DNA of 64,000 nucleotides from Maylandia zebra (Eukaryota > Chordata > Actinopteri > Cichliformes > Cichlidae), in the NCBI RefSeq assembly GCF_041146795.1, contig NC_135168.1, positions 36,386,870 through 36,450,869 on the forward strand. Reading direction: 5' to 3'. The notes under the pieces are model-generated. The model was given only the letters and a program-made list of their open reading frames with translations. It searched no databases and was not told the DNA's origin. The translations under genes were made by a program, and so were the position numbers. Positions 46,803-60,900 of this stretch are shown here, piece after piece (positions within the stretch are counted from its first letter, which is position 1; every line of letters starts with the position of its first letter).

Positions 46803-47654
46803 TCTCCCTCTGCTGCTGCTGCTAAACTGTACCACTGCTGTTGTCAGAGCTCGTATGCACTCACACACACACACACACCAACACCCTCTTATAGCCATGC
46901 TTCATCAAAAAAAAGGGAGAGAGAAAACAGCTGTGGCCACCAGATAGGGAAGGTGGATACTATATTTAGACAATAAAGACATGACCACGTAGACCGCCTC
47001 TTTCTGTCAAGCTTAGGTCACATGTAAGCAAAAACCTTATAATTTGTAAAAAAACAAAACAAAAAAAAAGGTTTGTAGACAAACATATTGTGTTTTTAGT
47101 GCTAAGTGAAGCCACTTTTAGAGATAAATGCATTTAGAATTTGCTAGCACTTTAAATACAAGTTGAGAAATAATTTGCACCGACACATTATCCCATTTAT
47201 AACAACTTTAATTAGATGATGATACATTATTTATTGTGGTATTCAAGAAACTTCCTGGGAGATAAATTTATACATTTGTTTGTTCCTGACAAAGTCTCTG
47301 GAAACGGAAAGCGTTTTAAAATAGACAAGAGGAACAAATAAGCAGACAGCGCGTAGGTGGAACAGGAGGGAAGCCCCCAGCAAGGTATAAAGGAACACGC
47401 CTAAAATAGACTGATGAAAGGAGGTGCTGGCACATGAGTACAAACTTTTGGGAGTCAGCCCAGGACATGCACCCAAATTCTACATTTTAAAGCTAATATA
47501 TATTTGAAAAAAATGTATTTGCCTGGCAGGAAAAATAGTTTTCCTGCTGCTGCCACTCTGCTTTATATCTGCACAGCCCTCACGCTGCTCAGTGTCAGTT
47601 TCCCACTTCCAGCAACAGTCAGCTGCATCCTTATCATCCTCCTACTGTCTTGTC
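46803..47654. other. LRRC32-like promoter region and TNF-ligand 3' flank
   Basis: A short CA run at 46860-46880 lies just upstream of the LRR gene. The rest is probably the 3' UTR of the TNF ligand. No exon recognised. Confidence 0.4.
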
Positions 47655-49890
47655 TCAGTTCAGCTGTATGACACCAAAGAAGGTTGAGTCTTCATCTGTA
47701 GATATCAGGGCTGTGGGCCTGTCTGGGATCACCAGTTCTAGCTCGTCATCCTGAAGCAACTGCACTGTGCCTGCAACAGAGGACAAACGCTGTCAGAAAG
47801 TGTAAATGTATTTAAACGTACAGTACATGTTTGCTATACACAAAAGCCTTTTTACTATTGGTGCTACTTTTGGATTGTTTTTTCTGCTAATGGACTTGTA
47901 TGTTGTCGGATATCCTGGATATTATGGCCATCTCGTGGTTTTTATGAGGGGTGGCCCCCCCACTAGGAAGTTGGCTTGATGGGTTTGTTTCAGATGAGGG
48001 GCACTGCCCAGGGCAGAAAAATGGAGCCAGTGCAGAAATACCAAAAACTGCAGTTTGTCTAATGGATGCTTGAGGCTGGCACCAAAACCAGGTCAAATAC
48101 TCTATAGTACAGTATAGTACTACAGTTAAAAGGCCTGTGCAGCATTAACAAGCATGTTTATAGCCTGGCACAAAAGAAAGATTTGGGAATTTATCGATAA
48201 GCTAGTGCATGGTAGCTGAATTTTCTTTTTTAAATGGAGGCTGGTGATATTTAAAACTCAGGGTGTGCCCAGCTTGACAGGTGTCCCAACACAGGAAGTT
48301 ACAGTTGACTGCACTTGCGGTGTTAGGGCCTTTTGGAGCGTTTATAAACTGAATTATATGAAAAAGTATAATTTGCTGACTTGTTTGAATTACTACAGTT
48401 CCTGAGATTCATTAGCCTCTTATTTACCACCAGTAAGTAGATACCCTTTGCAGAAAGCTAAGCAAGCTCCAGTTATGGTTATGTCTGGTTCCAAAAGTGC
48501 AAAATAGCAGCTCTCAAAATGCTTCAAACTATTGGCCGACACAGGCTTAAAACCTGGAATAAACTGTGTAGCTGCACAAAGGCCCCGATATAAGATGAAC
48601 AGGGATTATTTTGAACTGTAAATTATTGCAAAGCTACTTTAGTATAGTGTCTAAGAATAAAAATGTGGAACTAGAAATCAGCACGAGAGATCCACTTTCA
48701 AGGAACAGTGTAACATTTTCAAAAATATGCCTATTTGACCTCGATAAGTAGAGGAAGGAACAGCGCTGTGTATTACAGAGAGCGCCTGTATCCAAAAGCA
48801 AAAAAACCTCCACAGCAGCAGTCTCTCACTGACCTGCAGTGTAGCATGTGTTGGCAGGATATCTATCGGGCATCGCTTGCAGGCAGCGCAACAGCTCGGC
48901 TTCAGCTGAGGCCCTACTTCGAACGACATGACCCATAACTATGCTTGGGCTTTCAAACAAAACCTGCAAATTAAGCAGAACATTACCTAACTGGTTGGAA
49001 CAAATCATATGCATGATCAATTTAGTTCTGCTCGAGTTAGAGTGACACAATACTTGTCCAAACACCAAGTAATAACCGTCTTCTTGGACAACAATTCTGT
49101 TTTCCTTTTGTGAAATTGCAGTTCCTCGCTGTGCAGAAACAATCCAAGAGATCACAGTTATATTTCCTGTGAGAAAAAGGCAAGATACGCTTCATCAAAA
49201 TAATGGCAGACGGTACAGCCAACGACTTGGATTTAGTTTTACCTCTTATGTCTGGCCGTTTGTTAGTGTCAGCCCTTAACTGCAGAAATGCTGTTGAAGC
49301 TGGCAAGAGAAGGAAATAAACACTTGACTTTCATTTTTTTATTAACTTAGCATATACTGTTTGTGCTGTCATTACCAGATTAGACTGGAACTAACAAGAT
49401 ATTTTCAGTTCTCAGCTCTGACCCACCTCTAGAACTGCCTGGGTCCCTTTTGACTCTCCTAGAAGATATCTTCAGAGAACTGTGAGCTTCCTGGAAGACT
49501 CTTGACTTAATGTCCTATGAGAAAAACAAAGCCTTGCGATAAAATTTATTATTGCAGCGCTATCTGAACAACTCACTAATGGTATAAATCTCAGTAGTAC
49601 AATGTCCAAGATGACTCCATCCTGTATAATCAGTGACATACCTCGCTTGTTTTAAGCATCTTGGCCAATTTCCCATCGACTCCCTCAGAACATGGTTGAT
49701 TTAATTGTAGAATTATGTCTCCTTGGAGTTTGCGAAAATCATTTTCTAAAACCCTGGCTCTGTGCACCAGGAAAAGACTGAGACAAAACATGAACGCTGT
49801 GAGTGATAATAACGCATTATAGAGCATTTTGAGACTAACAAGCTGTCCCCCCCCAGTCCCCAAGTTACTCAAACGAGTGAAGTCACACAT
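47655..49890 (-). CDS. TNF superfamily ligand of the BAFF/APRIL/BALM group
   Basis: Six exons on -: 49890-49642, 49514-49427, 49299-49243, 49166-49054, 48963-48834, 47770-47655. They total 753 bp in one frame, 250 residues. It is a type II membrane protein: short cytoplasmic part, helix ALLSLTAFMFCLSLFLVH (about 26-43), stalk, furin-type site RRVKR followed by DPGSS (about residue 106), then the TNF homology domain. Domain landmarks are ISWIVSAQRGTAISQKENRI, GYYLVFGQVLFESPSIVMGH, LLRCLQAMPDRYPANTCYTA and STFFGVIQLN. The E-F cysteine pair (RC...NTCYTAG) puts it with BAFF, APRIL, TWEAK and EDA. The D-E loop is short, lacking the BAFF flap. It could be APRIL (TNFSF13) or the teleost-specific BALM. 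BAFF and APRIL bind B-cell receptors; the same role here is inference. Confidence 0.88.
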
Positions 49891-51033
49891 CAGTACACTC
49901 CGGAAACCTAAACGTTCAGTTTCAAAATTAGTTTTTAAAATGAGGAACTATCTTTGCCCTGCCTCTCAAGATGGAACTCATTTGGACTGCATGAAAATTA
50001 CAGCCAAACTGAGATGTATTGTGAAACTCGCAGTTGAAGTAAAAAGCCACATTTTAATAAAGACAAAGGCCTCGCTCGCAGAGCATCATTTGTTCTTGTC
50101 AGTACTCGTGCCAGCTCAGTCCGATATGAAAGAGAAGTTGTAACCTTTTAAATTAATACCACTGGCTGCACAAACACAAGAGACGAATGGTTTAGACAGA
50201 AAATGAAACATTTTAATCCATCAATCAACTCCATTTACAAAAGTATATCCCATTTTATATACAGTATGTACAGACATGTATTAACAACTATCATTTCTCT
50301 ACATGGATTCATTCATAAGGTAACTAAACAATAGCACTGTAACAAAACATATCACTGATATTCTGCAGGGATGTTGTAGTGCAAATGCGCGCAAAATATA
50401 TAGTGCTGTTGCTCTGTGAACACCTTATAACTCCAGTTTTAGTGGATTTTCTTTACTTTGCATAGATACTTTTATACTTGTGTTGAACATTTGCATCATC
50501 TTTCATTTTCTTAAAAATGTTAATATATTCAAATGAATTAAAAAAGGCCAACAAAGCCCCAGAACAAAACATTTCAAATAGCTATTTTAGCTATTTTTAG
50601 CGTTTTTTGTTTTTTTGGAGATACAAGATTATCATTCAACAGCACTTAGTATACATCAACACAGTGTCCTTCCTCACTTTAAAGAGAGATCCCGTCTTTG
50701 CCGGTACAAAATGGCGACTACAAATAGAAACTTCTCTCTGATGAGAACATTTGGTTCATCGATCTCTGCGCAGAATTAAAGTAAAGGGCAGCAGAAGTTG
50801 TCTTATTTGGTTCATTTGAATACAGACATCTGTGAAAGTGAACAAAAGTCACTAAAGGGGCGTCCTAAATTTTTACCAGCCCTCTAAACAGAGGCAAAAC
50901 ATAGGCTTTTAAATTACTGTGTCAATCCCACGTCAGGCAGGATGAACAGGCAGTGTGATTCTGGGCTAACGTGACTGCTGCTTTTTGGTTACGCATCGGG
51001 GGGGGTTGGGGGTGGGTGCTGGTGACTGTGCAG
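49891..51033. other. Intergenic, eda 3' UTR
   Basis: No coding sequence. The part near 51033 is expected to be the eda 3' UTR; AT-rich stretches and a T-run near 50600 are the only features. Confidence 0.45.
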
Positions 51034-54014
51034 TTATCCGTTCTGTCCAGCAGATGGAGCCTCTCCAAGTCTGACACTTCCCAGGAAAGTGGTGTGGTTG
51101 GTCATATTGATGAGTGTGTACTCATGAGCTATGCGTATATAGATCTTTTGGCCAGCGCGGAGTGGGCTCACACCAGCCGTGTAGCAGGTGTTGAATTTGC
51201 GCTGGCCCGTCTCAATGCTGCAAGTACAGCGGAGGAATGGGCTGGAGTCCACCATCACATCATAGCTGGCAATGTCAGTGAAGTTGAGGTAGTACACCTG
51301 GTAAATGGGGCGGGGAGGGGGCGGAGGAGGGGGGCGTACAAATCACAAGACTTTAAAGTGTGTACGACTCCACATGATAATTTCAGGGGTTAGTTAAAGC
51401 TGAAACAGCTGCAATATTAAAGAAGCCAGCATGAATATGAGTTATGAAGCTTCACATTTAGCCACAGGGAAAGGGCAAAAGAAATACATCTTACATTAAA
51501 AAGGTAACATGTATATGCTTAAACAAAGCAGACAGGTCAACTCTGTCATTCTTGAGCTTAGCTTTAGAACGACTGCCAGCTCTTTTGACTATCAACTGTA
51601 AATTTAAAGAGTTACGTCAAGGACCGTACTCACTTCTACCTGACTATATATGAAGTAGACACCGTCCAACAGCACCTCTAGCTGCCCAGTGCGAGAGTGC
51701 ATTTTAAACACGCGGTGATGGATGGACACCATCTTCCAATTCTTAAGGATGCCTTGAGACAGATCTAAACATGTCACAACAAACACACAAAGAGGGTCAA
51801 CATAAACAGCTTTCAGCAGAGCTTAACTGCAACCAGAGCTCAGCATTGACACACAGTATAAACCTGCTAATGATGCTTACCTGTGATGTGATGAAGGATA
51901 ATCAGAATCAGTTAGCATGCAACATGAGTATGAGTTACCATTCCAGATTGTAAAACGGCTATAGGATAACTTTAGGATGTCTATAATCCTACACAGTGCT
52001 ATGGGTAAAAACTGGCAGTAACATTTACCCTGGATAGAAAATCCTTGGTGAGCACAGAAATACTTAAAAATGACCAAATCTGGCATGCTGGATCTCAAGT
52101 ATAAACATTCACTGCATGTCAACAATCTACTGTGTTTATATTTTTTCTCTTGTAATTCTGAGGTTTAGCAGGCACGTCTATTAGCACACATCCAGAACTC
52201 TGTGTTTAACCAATGGCAGGGATTATGCATGCTTTTTTGTTCTTTGTGACTAAATGAGCGTAGACTGAGCACCCACCTTCTCTGACTTGGATCGTAGTTT
52301 CCTGCCCCTGCAAGTGAACCACTGCTGGCTGGAAGACAAAAGATCTCTGGTGACTAATCCAAATTCACGTAAAACAGGAGAACAGCTGTTTCACCAGAAG
52401 CTGCGACTGGGAGAAAATTGTATGCAAAATTTTAAAACGGTGACATACTCTTACCTGGAATTCCTTTGTTTTGCCCTTGTCAGGAACCCCTGCAAGAGCA
52501 AGAGGGAGACGTGTTCAAATTCTGGCCTCTGCACTGCCGAGGTGAGAGGATGATTAAAAGAAAACAAACTCTGGCATAGTTTAAAGATAGATCATTTCTG
52601 CTCCACACAATGTTTGACATCCTGCACCAGAAACTCTCACAGTGCGAGCAATGAGTGAATCAATTTTGACAACTTGAGCCCCATTCTGCTGTGGGAAAGT
52701 GTCTGGATACAGGAAATAACTGTAATCTAAGAAAAGGATCTCTCTGCTCGTTTTCAAGCTCTCTGGCTCGAGTATTGCTTATTGAGGAGGATTCGATGCA
52801 AGTTATATACCTGCTGGACCTTGAGCGCCTGGTGGTCCTTGTGGCCCAGGAGGTCCTGGAGGCCCTGCAGGTCCCACAACATTGCTTCCTGGAATACCTG
52901 GGATTCCAGGGATACCCGGTGGCCCCTGTGGACCTGGGGGACCAGGAGGGCCAGGTGGTCCTGGCACAGGCCTTTTTTTCACTGTGGAGAAAGATGGAAT
53001 AAACGGTTAGCACTCAAGTTAGTGATTTGTGGTGATTTATAATTAAAACTAATTTGCCGGCAAGTATTACATTTACATAGATACTGAAAGCTTGTCGCCC
53101 ACTTTGAGTTAAGGCGGTTTTTGGATGACTTCAAGTGCATTTGTAGAAACGTGCAGCAGATAACAGTCAAATGAATGACCATAATAACAGAAACGTATGC
53201 CGGATTTTGTCATACCTCTTTTTTTCTCTTTCCTTTTTTCCTTTCCAGTTGATTCTGAAAGAAACCGAAGCAGCGTGATTAAGCTTCAAATGCCCTCTTC
53301 AACAATTATCATCTCAAATGACACATCGAGCATCCAGATCATTCCATGTAGGTATCCTAAATAGGCTGAAATAACAGATTGAGATGGTGTGCACTGAACA
53401 CTAGAGTGGAGGTATGTCAGTCTGTGGTATCTTGTAGTGTAGTAATTTGTAAGTGTGGTTTCACCTCCTCTGTATGAACAAGTGCCTTAAGCATTCACAG
53501 GCAGTGGAACTGGAGAAGATCATTAGAGAGATACTTTATCCTGCCAAAATCCTTTTCTTTGAATTAAGCCCAGATGGAGAATGCAGATGAAAGTGTGTGT
53601 GTTTGCATGTGTGTTTGTGTGTGTGCGTGTCTCCTCCTTTACAACCATGTGTATGGATGTGCATGCACGGATGTTGGTGAGGCATCTATGTCAGTGCTTG
53701 AAAGCACTCTGTGTTTGCATCTGCAAGAGGGTGTGTGCGCGCGCACGTATATGTGCCGCGCACAGCTGAAGAATCCTTTTCAAAAAGCTGTCTCGGTTGC
53801 TCTTGTGTTTACCATGTCATTATAACTACAAAGGCCATTTAACCTTAAACCCTCACAGTTTGAGTCCCCCCTCAAACATATGGCCAGTGTTTCTCCTCTG
53901 GCTAAATGACTGGATGCATCCGCATAGATTTCTCTTAACGAGCAGCCCTATCTGGAATCTGGTGCCCGTTAGGAGTGCCGAGGACGCACACACGTGCGCA
54001 CATGTGCAAACACA

Positions 54015-54097
<83 letters not shown>

Positions 54098-54917
54098 AGG
54101 CTGAGATTACAAAAGCCTTTGTCTGTGCGCTAAGAGCAGAGGAGAGACCTGGGAATGATTAGTGTTTAGAGGCTCGGGACTTTACTGATTTATGTATAAA
54201 GTCTCGAAGGTGAGTTTTTTTCTTCTAATTTAAACACAATCACTAAACTTGCCCCCAAGTATTCAGTGTCACGAGACAGACATTGGAATGCCTTGTGATC
54301 GTGCTGCACTTGTTGCACTCAGACGTGAAACTTCAAAGGCTTCCCTCCCTTTTCTTTCTCCTTTTTTTTTTTATTTGCATAGTGCAGATTCTAAACAAAA
54401 AGAAAAAAAAACAAACTACAAAAGCAAATTCAGACATACCGGCCACATGGTTTACCACGGAGCTATTGATTAGCATAAATCAATTCAGCAGAATTAATGA
54501 AAGCTATGCTCACGCATGGTTGCCGGGTTCTCGAAAATGACTCACAAAGTCAGTATACTTTTTGTCATCTGCTGCGATATTAATGTCACTGATAACACAG
54601 CTGGACTCCAAAGTACATAACTGCTTTGCTGACAGCTTCAAACAATAAGAAAAATAAAAAATAATTACTTTAAATTAAAAAAAAAAAAAATTGGTGGACG
54701 TAATGTTATTTTTAGTGGAGGGGCAGGGGATTGGGGGGGACCCGGGCTTCGTTGTCTGTTTCAAATTGGTGCAGCCCTCCCAAACTCCTTGTTGTCCTTG
54801 TTTGCCATCCAAGTAATAATCAATCCCATTCCATTGAATCTCTCGCTCTATAAACACGGCAACATTATGCGGTGGCGCTGCTTTGTTAAGTAAGCACAAA
54901 TCAATAAAACATCAATT

Positions 54918-54954
<37 letters not shown>

Positions 54955-57900
54955 GAAAGAAAGTGAGAAACCATCAGCAAACAGTTTGCAAAATTTAAGA
55001 CCTCTAAGCCTACCATAAGCCAGTTAATTACACTTAATTGAGTCCTGTTCAAGCAAATGCGTGTTACAGAAAACATTGCTCAACAGTTGACTCGCTAGTT
55101 GCCAAGTACATATCCAGAAAACAAACTGATGTAGGTGCAACCAGAGAGCTAAAGTTAGTTTCTTTTTTTAATGATTAATGGAAAATAGATGATGTGCTTG
55201 AAAAACCCCCCAACAAAAACAAAAAACAAAACAGAAGACCAACTTAGGAGGCAAAAAACAGTCTTGTGTATCAAGGCGTAAAGATCAAAGAGACAATAGT
55301 ATTAAAGGATGTCAAATGCTCATAACACACGCAAAAAAAGGGCTGCACCTGTTTCTGGCTCCTTGCCGGGGCTTCTTTTCGCTCGCTGAGTTATGCCCCT
55401 GTTATCCTCTGTGCCGTGGAAGTCAGCTTTTCTGTACAGTAACTTCTCCTGGTGGGACACAAAGGAAAATATCATTAAAGACGGAAAATTACGCATGGAA
55501 AAAGGTGCCACATCTTTTGAGCACGCTGCGCCTATTGTTACCAGCTGCTGCCACCTTAGATGAATTCGGTGAACCCAACACAAAAGGGCTGAATGCTACA
55601 AAGTTTTTGAGAGCGAAACTCTTGCTACAAGTGGCCTTTTCTATTCTTGGGGGGTATAATGTTTGCACAGACACAACTTGGGGCAGTTGAAAAGATGCGA
55701 GACTGTCAGCCAGCACATTCACATGCGGCCAAGTCATTGTCTGTCCCATTTGGGCTGTAACGCATCCTGTAACCCAAGTCACTTTTGTCTGAGTTTCTGA
55801 CGTTTGAGACAGTCACCTGGACACGACTGCTTCTAAAATTCACCTTTTTATACAAAAGGAGGACATGAACTGCGGTTAATCTGAGAGCAATACCCATTCA
55901 TATGGCACCTGGTCCCAGCCCCATTCAGTGTTGGCATGAATAAGCTACAAAATAAATTGTCAAAGGAAAAGGATCTGATGTAGCTGGTCTGGTCTGAGCT
56001 CATCCCTAAAAACAGGGGAAGTTGCACTACAGCGGCGGATTGTTCCCATGGGCAAGTGAGCGGCGGGACAAACCGCACGTTTGTTCATCTGGGACTGGTT
56101 CTGGTCGACCTACATTCACATGAACTCGGTAGGACGCACTGACCCGACTGTAAGACATTCGAGACGTGTCTGGTGCTGACAAGGCAATGTTTCGTGCTAA
56201 GGATTTAGAGTTTAAAATATGGATTGCTCCAAGTCGCTTTCTGTTTGAACAGCCAGTTTGTGATCACATCTTTGGAGGATTCCCAGAAAACAAAAAACAA
56301 CAACAAAAACCCCCCCAAAAAAAAAAAAACTCAAAAACTGGCACTGAAAACACAAACGAGACCACCCAAAGCCAACTCTTTTCATCAGGCCTCGCAGTAA
56401 ACGAGACAGCTTTTTGGTCACACTTTGGGGTGTCAGCATAAATAAAAGGTAATAGCCCGAGACATTAAGGCCCTCCATTGCTGACAACCAGACAGCTTGT
56501 AGAGAGCTGGACATCTGCTCGGTGTTTGGATAACTGACATCTACCAAAGCAGTGACGCATGCGGCACCTTAGCACGGATCAAAAGATAATAAATAACCAC
56601 GTATCGGCTCGCCTTACTGCTTAGAAACAAAGCAGACAAGCTTACCGACAGACACTTTGGCCTTCCTTGGGGGGCCTACCCCAGTAGTGCCCAGGATGAT
56701 ATATTCCCTGTTTCCATCTGTGACACTCGAGTAAACATCGTTATTAAGTCGCGATGACAAGTAAGCTCCTTCTCCTGAAAGCAGCGTGAACTCCCAGGGT
56801 CTTTTTGTGGGCCTTTACAAGGCGGAGCCGCTGCAAAACACGAAAAGAAGTTATGGTTCGAATTTCTTCTATACCTCGTCTCAGATGTGGGAACCCTCCT
56901 TTTTTCCCCTCCTCTGGATGGGGGATGAGATGTATCATGTCAAACACCCGACACCGACTGTGTTAGGCAAGTTCGACGCAGTTAGCGTCTACATCCCTGA
57001 CCAGCTGCCAGCTGTGTCTGACCTTACGAGCACGGGAATTCCAGCTTGATGGAGGACTGTGTGTTGGAACAGATTATCGGCGCGCAGACCTCCAGATGTT
57101 CCTGCGAGCGGCAACGTTTGCTGTTCATTTGGTGCGCAGGTGCCTCCACATCTCCTCTCCAGCTGTTGGCATACCGGGGGGGGCTAGCTTTTACCTCTCA
57201 AAGGATTTGTGGTGTATATTCAGCCATATGGCGTTACACTTTCTTCTGTTCTGACAGCCAAACACGATTCAACAGCCAATTTCTGGCCCGAGATTAAGCC
57301 CCTGCAGAACGACAGAAGACAAACAAGCAGTCTACGGGGCTACTACCAAACTGGTGCGCATCGTACTTTAGATGAAGGCAACAAAGTGATTTTTTTTTCT
57401 TCTTCTCCTTCCATTATATGACTATGAGAAATGGTTTTTCGCCCTTTTTTGCTTCATTTCACTTCATTACAACATTTACAGCCTTCGTACCCTTCAAAGG
57501 CACGCAGAGTTACAGTAAATCAGGATGACAATGTGTTGGTATGTATGCCAAGTGCCAACTATTGAGTAAACCATTCTTTTTCAGCGCATGGGGAGAAAAA
57601 AATGCTATTAATTAGAGGGCTTTCAAATCTTCAAAGAGTGGGGGTTGCTGTTGCGCGCAGATTCCCTGTTGCTTCGTGAGGATATGACTAAAATTCAATC
57701 ACCCCAGGGATGTGTAATTTTGGGATAACAAGACTCCTTTTTTTGGCTTATTAACACTTACTATTACAAACTGCATATATTCTTACCAGTTAGCCTCAAA
57801 AGGTCCTTGACATTTGCAGCATTTCAAGTGTAATGCAAGAAATAAAATGCTGCAGGTCTCCAGTAGCATTTTTTACTCACAGTTTTCCACAAATACAGAC

Positions 57901-60900
57901 TTTCTGGCTGCAGCGTTGTCTGTAAATCTTGCAAAGTCAATAACAGTTAGTGGCCGCTAAGTTGTAGTTGAAAATTTGATGTTGCAAAGCTTGAGACGGT
58001 GAAACTGAGGGCTGTTTGGGTGTGGTTGCGATTTACATGCCCATCACTGGCTGAATGGGCATTACCAAGTTCAGTGGCATGCATACTCCTGAGAGCTGAT
58101 TACACCTAATATTCCTGTGATGTGCACTCCTGGGTCCGACAGCGACTTTGCGTTTTCTTCTTAAATATCACTTAAAGAAAAGGATCCTCCCCATAGCCCG
58201 TATCAGAGCCCGCTCTTTGAAAGGCCATGTGTTTTTAACCATAACTTGGGTAATTTAATAACGCTATGCATAGATTGTCATCTGAAAATCTGTGGAGCTC
58301 AACCTAAGGGAAATGTAGCCTGTCAGCAGCCAATCACTTTTCAAATTGTTGCAACACTCGCTGGCAAACCTACTCCTTGTTGAGTGCTGAGAAGGCCTTG
58401 AGAATTTATTATTATGGTGGATGTTTGCAACTCTGGACTCAATCTTTACTGGGCGTCTACGCCATCTGTCTGTCAAGACGATTCAAGCTTATACGGAGCA
58501 AACGCTCGCAGCCTCGCCATTTCTGATGTTTCTGCTCTCACGACTTGTGCTTTTATGTCTGCGCTGATTGATCCCTGATATGTCGACCTGCTCTCAGCGC
58601 ATGTACGATACTGCTGTTTTAACCAATTATGCAGCGGTCACAATTAAAGTAGATGTGGGTGACAGCCCACCCGGGCGCCCCAGAGCTTGTACGCTGCTGA
58701 GGACTTTGCGTCCCATCAAACTGACTTTTTTAATAGCCGTTAACTAGACTCCAGATGTTTTAGCATCTGTTCTTTGGGGGGACTTTAAAGGCATACATCA
58801 GAGAGGAAAATTATTTCATATAATAGCTATAAGAAAAGTGTTAGGCTCAAGAGTAAAACGCTCTCTGAGCTTACATTTTGAAATGTTTCTGTGGACGTTT
58901 ATTACATTTCACTCGCTGCTGTAAGGTGAACGAGGGTCAGGCTGACTGAGGGAGACACTTGCTCTCGCTCGCCTTACATCACATTTGTGGCACAGATTTT
59001 AGCGCCCCCCCCACACACACACCTGGGAAGGGGATTTTTTACTGTTGGGAACTATGCGGGGTCTGCTGGACAGCTGGGATTTACTGCCTTGCTCACGGGC
59101 ATACCCACTGCGACTGGTGAGGTGACGACTGTTTGTTCACTTTGTGGGCCCAGATCATAAATGAACAGATCATCGACTCATTAAGAAGCAGCTAGAAAGA
59201 TCTGAAAAAAGTGAGAGCTTTTAAATTAGTGCTCAAAATTTAACTGTTTCCAAAGAAACTAAATGAATTTCTGTTACCAAACATTTCATATTTCCACTTG
59301 TGGTTTGACTGCATAGTTTAGATCTCTTAAGACCTATAAACAGTGCCAGCTTTGTCTGCAAAACAATATTGTTTCCAATACTGTGCTTACATCTGAGAAA
59401 ATGAAGATTATAAAATGTTTTTTTTTGTAAAACATCCAAGGAGACACAAATGGTCCCACACAGAGTCTGAACTCAGTTTGATAGCTTTTGGTTATTTTCT
59501 TTTTTCGCCTCGCATCACCTCACGGGCCTTTCCTCCCCTGTTCAGGGAGAGATTCTGGAAACCGATTACACACTTGTAGTATCACGGCTTGTACAGCCAA
59601 GATTCTTATCTGGAAGTTTTAGCCACGATCCTGACCTTCAGATCAGGTGTGCATCTGCAAAAAGAAACTGCAAAGAGAAGGCCAAGCCTCAGTAATAACT
59701 CTACTTGTGTTTTCTTTCAGTGGAAAAAATGACAAGTGTTGGCAAGATTAAACATTCAAGAAAAAAAAAACTAACTTAAGAGTAGAAGGAAAAAGAAAAG
59801 AATAAATATATTTCTATCATTTAAAACTAGTTTAGTGCTAAGACAGCTGATTTTCACTTCAAACAACTTTATTCTTCCTTGATATCATGACTTCAACTAA
59901 CCAAAAAAAATTTAAAAAATAAAATCATCTTTTCATTAATTCATTGTGGCAAAATTTGCTCCTGACACAACAACTGCAGTGGAACCTATCAGAAAGACTC
60001 TCTGTCGCTATCCCACAGGTGTGTAGCTGACATCAACATTAAGGCTGACTTCAAAGACAGGTGTGGTTATGCTCATATGTATGAAGTATTACGTACTAAC
60101 GCCGCAACCACTCTGTACCTGGGCGTCACGGTTGGTGTGATGCCAATGCGTTGGCGCTCTCTAGTTTTGTTTGACACTGACCAGCCCTGCTGAATGGCCG
60201 GATGTTAAGGTTGCTTTTACATGCCGACAGACCACACCGCTTGGGTTTTTCAAGACACAATTCGACCACAAAACAGGTCCATCTGAACGGAGGCTGCAGC
60301 ACTGCACTTACGTGACAACAGAGCCTCGCTGTATCATATATGCTGTTGGAAAGCTGGCCTGTGTTGGTATGGACCTGACGTTACTGTACTTTGCTTTAGC
60401 TTTCTCAAGGCATCTCATGTTTTTGGTTATACTTGTCTGTATATACCTGGCCATCACGTGAAATTTCCCCAATGCTCCTGAAGTGCCTTTGATGAAGAGC
60501 TGTGTGAAAAATCCAATAAACAATTTTAACCCCCCCCCCCAAAAAAAAGAAGAAGAAGAAAGATCCTTCAAAGGAAATGCCAGAAAAGCTAACAAGTGTG
60601 GCTGCTGCGTCTAAATGCCACATGCTCCTGTTTCTCCAACTATGTAAACTGTGGGATGTGTAATCAGAGTTGTTTAATGCAGACATCTGGCAAGGACAGC
60701 ATCACAGCACTGTTAAATATTTACAGCTGGGCCACAGTCTTTCACCTCATGAAGCGTCACCATCTGGGCCAAATACCAGGCCCATCTCACTCGGCTTTAA
60801 CTGGAGGAAACCACTACTATCTAAAATAAGCTTAGCAAAGAGGACACACAGAGGACTAAATTAATAGGCTGAGCTCATGAAAGGAAAATGTTAACGGAGC

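Larger units (their letters stand above)
53255..55348. other. eda intron 2
   Basis: Carries GT-rich sequence (about 53590-53640), a long (CA)n run and a shorter one. No other exon fits the eda phase here. Confidence 0.5.

Noticed and set aside
53853-54162. Frames encoding long Cys-Val or Thr-His runs
   Set aside because: They are translations of the (CA)n microsatellite in eda intron 2.
58264-58476. RWRRRPVK-containing frame as the eda furin exon
   Set aside because: It has no proper splice sites or phase. The exon at 55349-55448 fits both phase and junctions.
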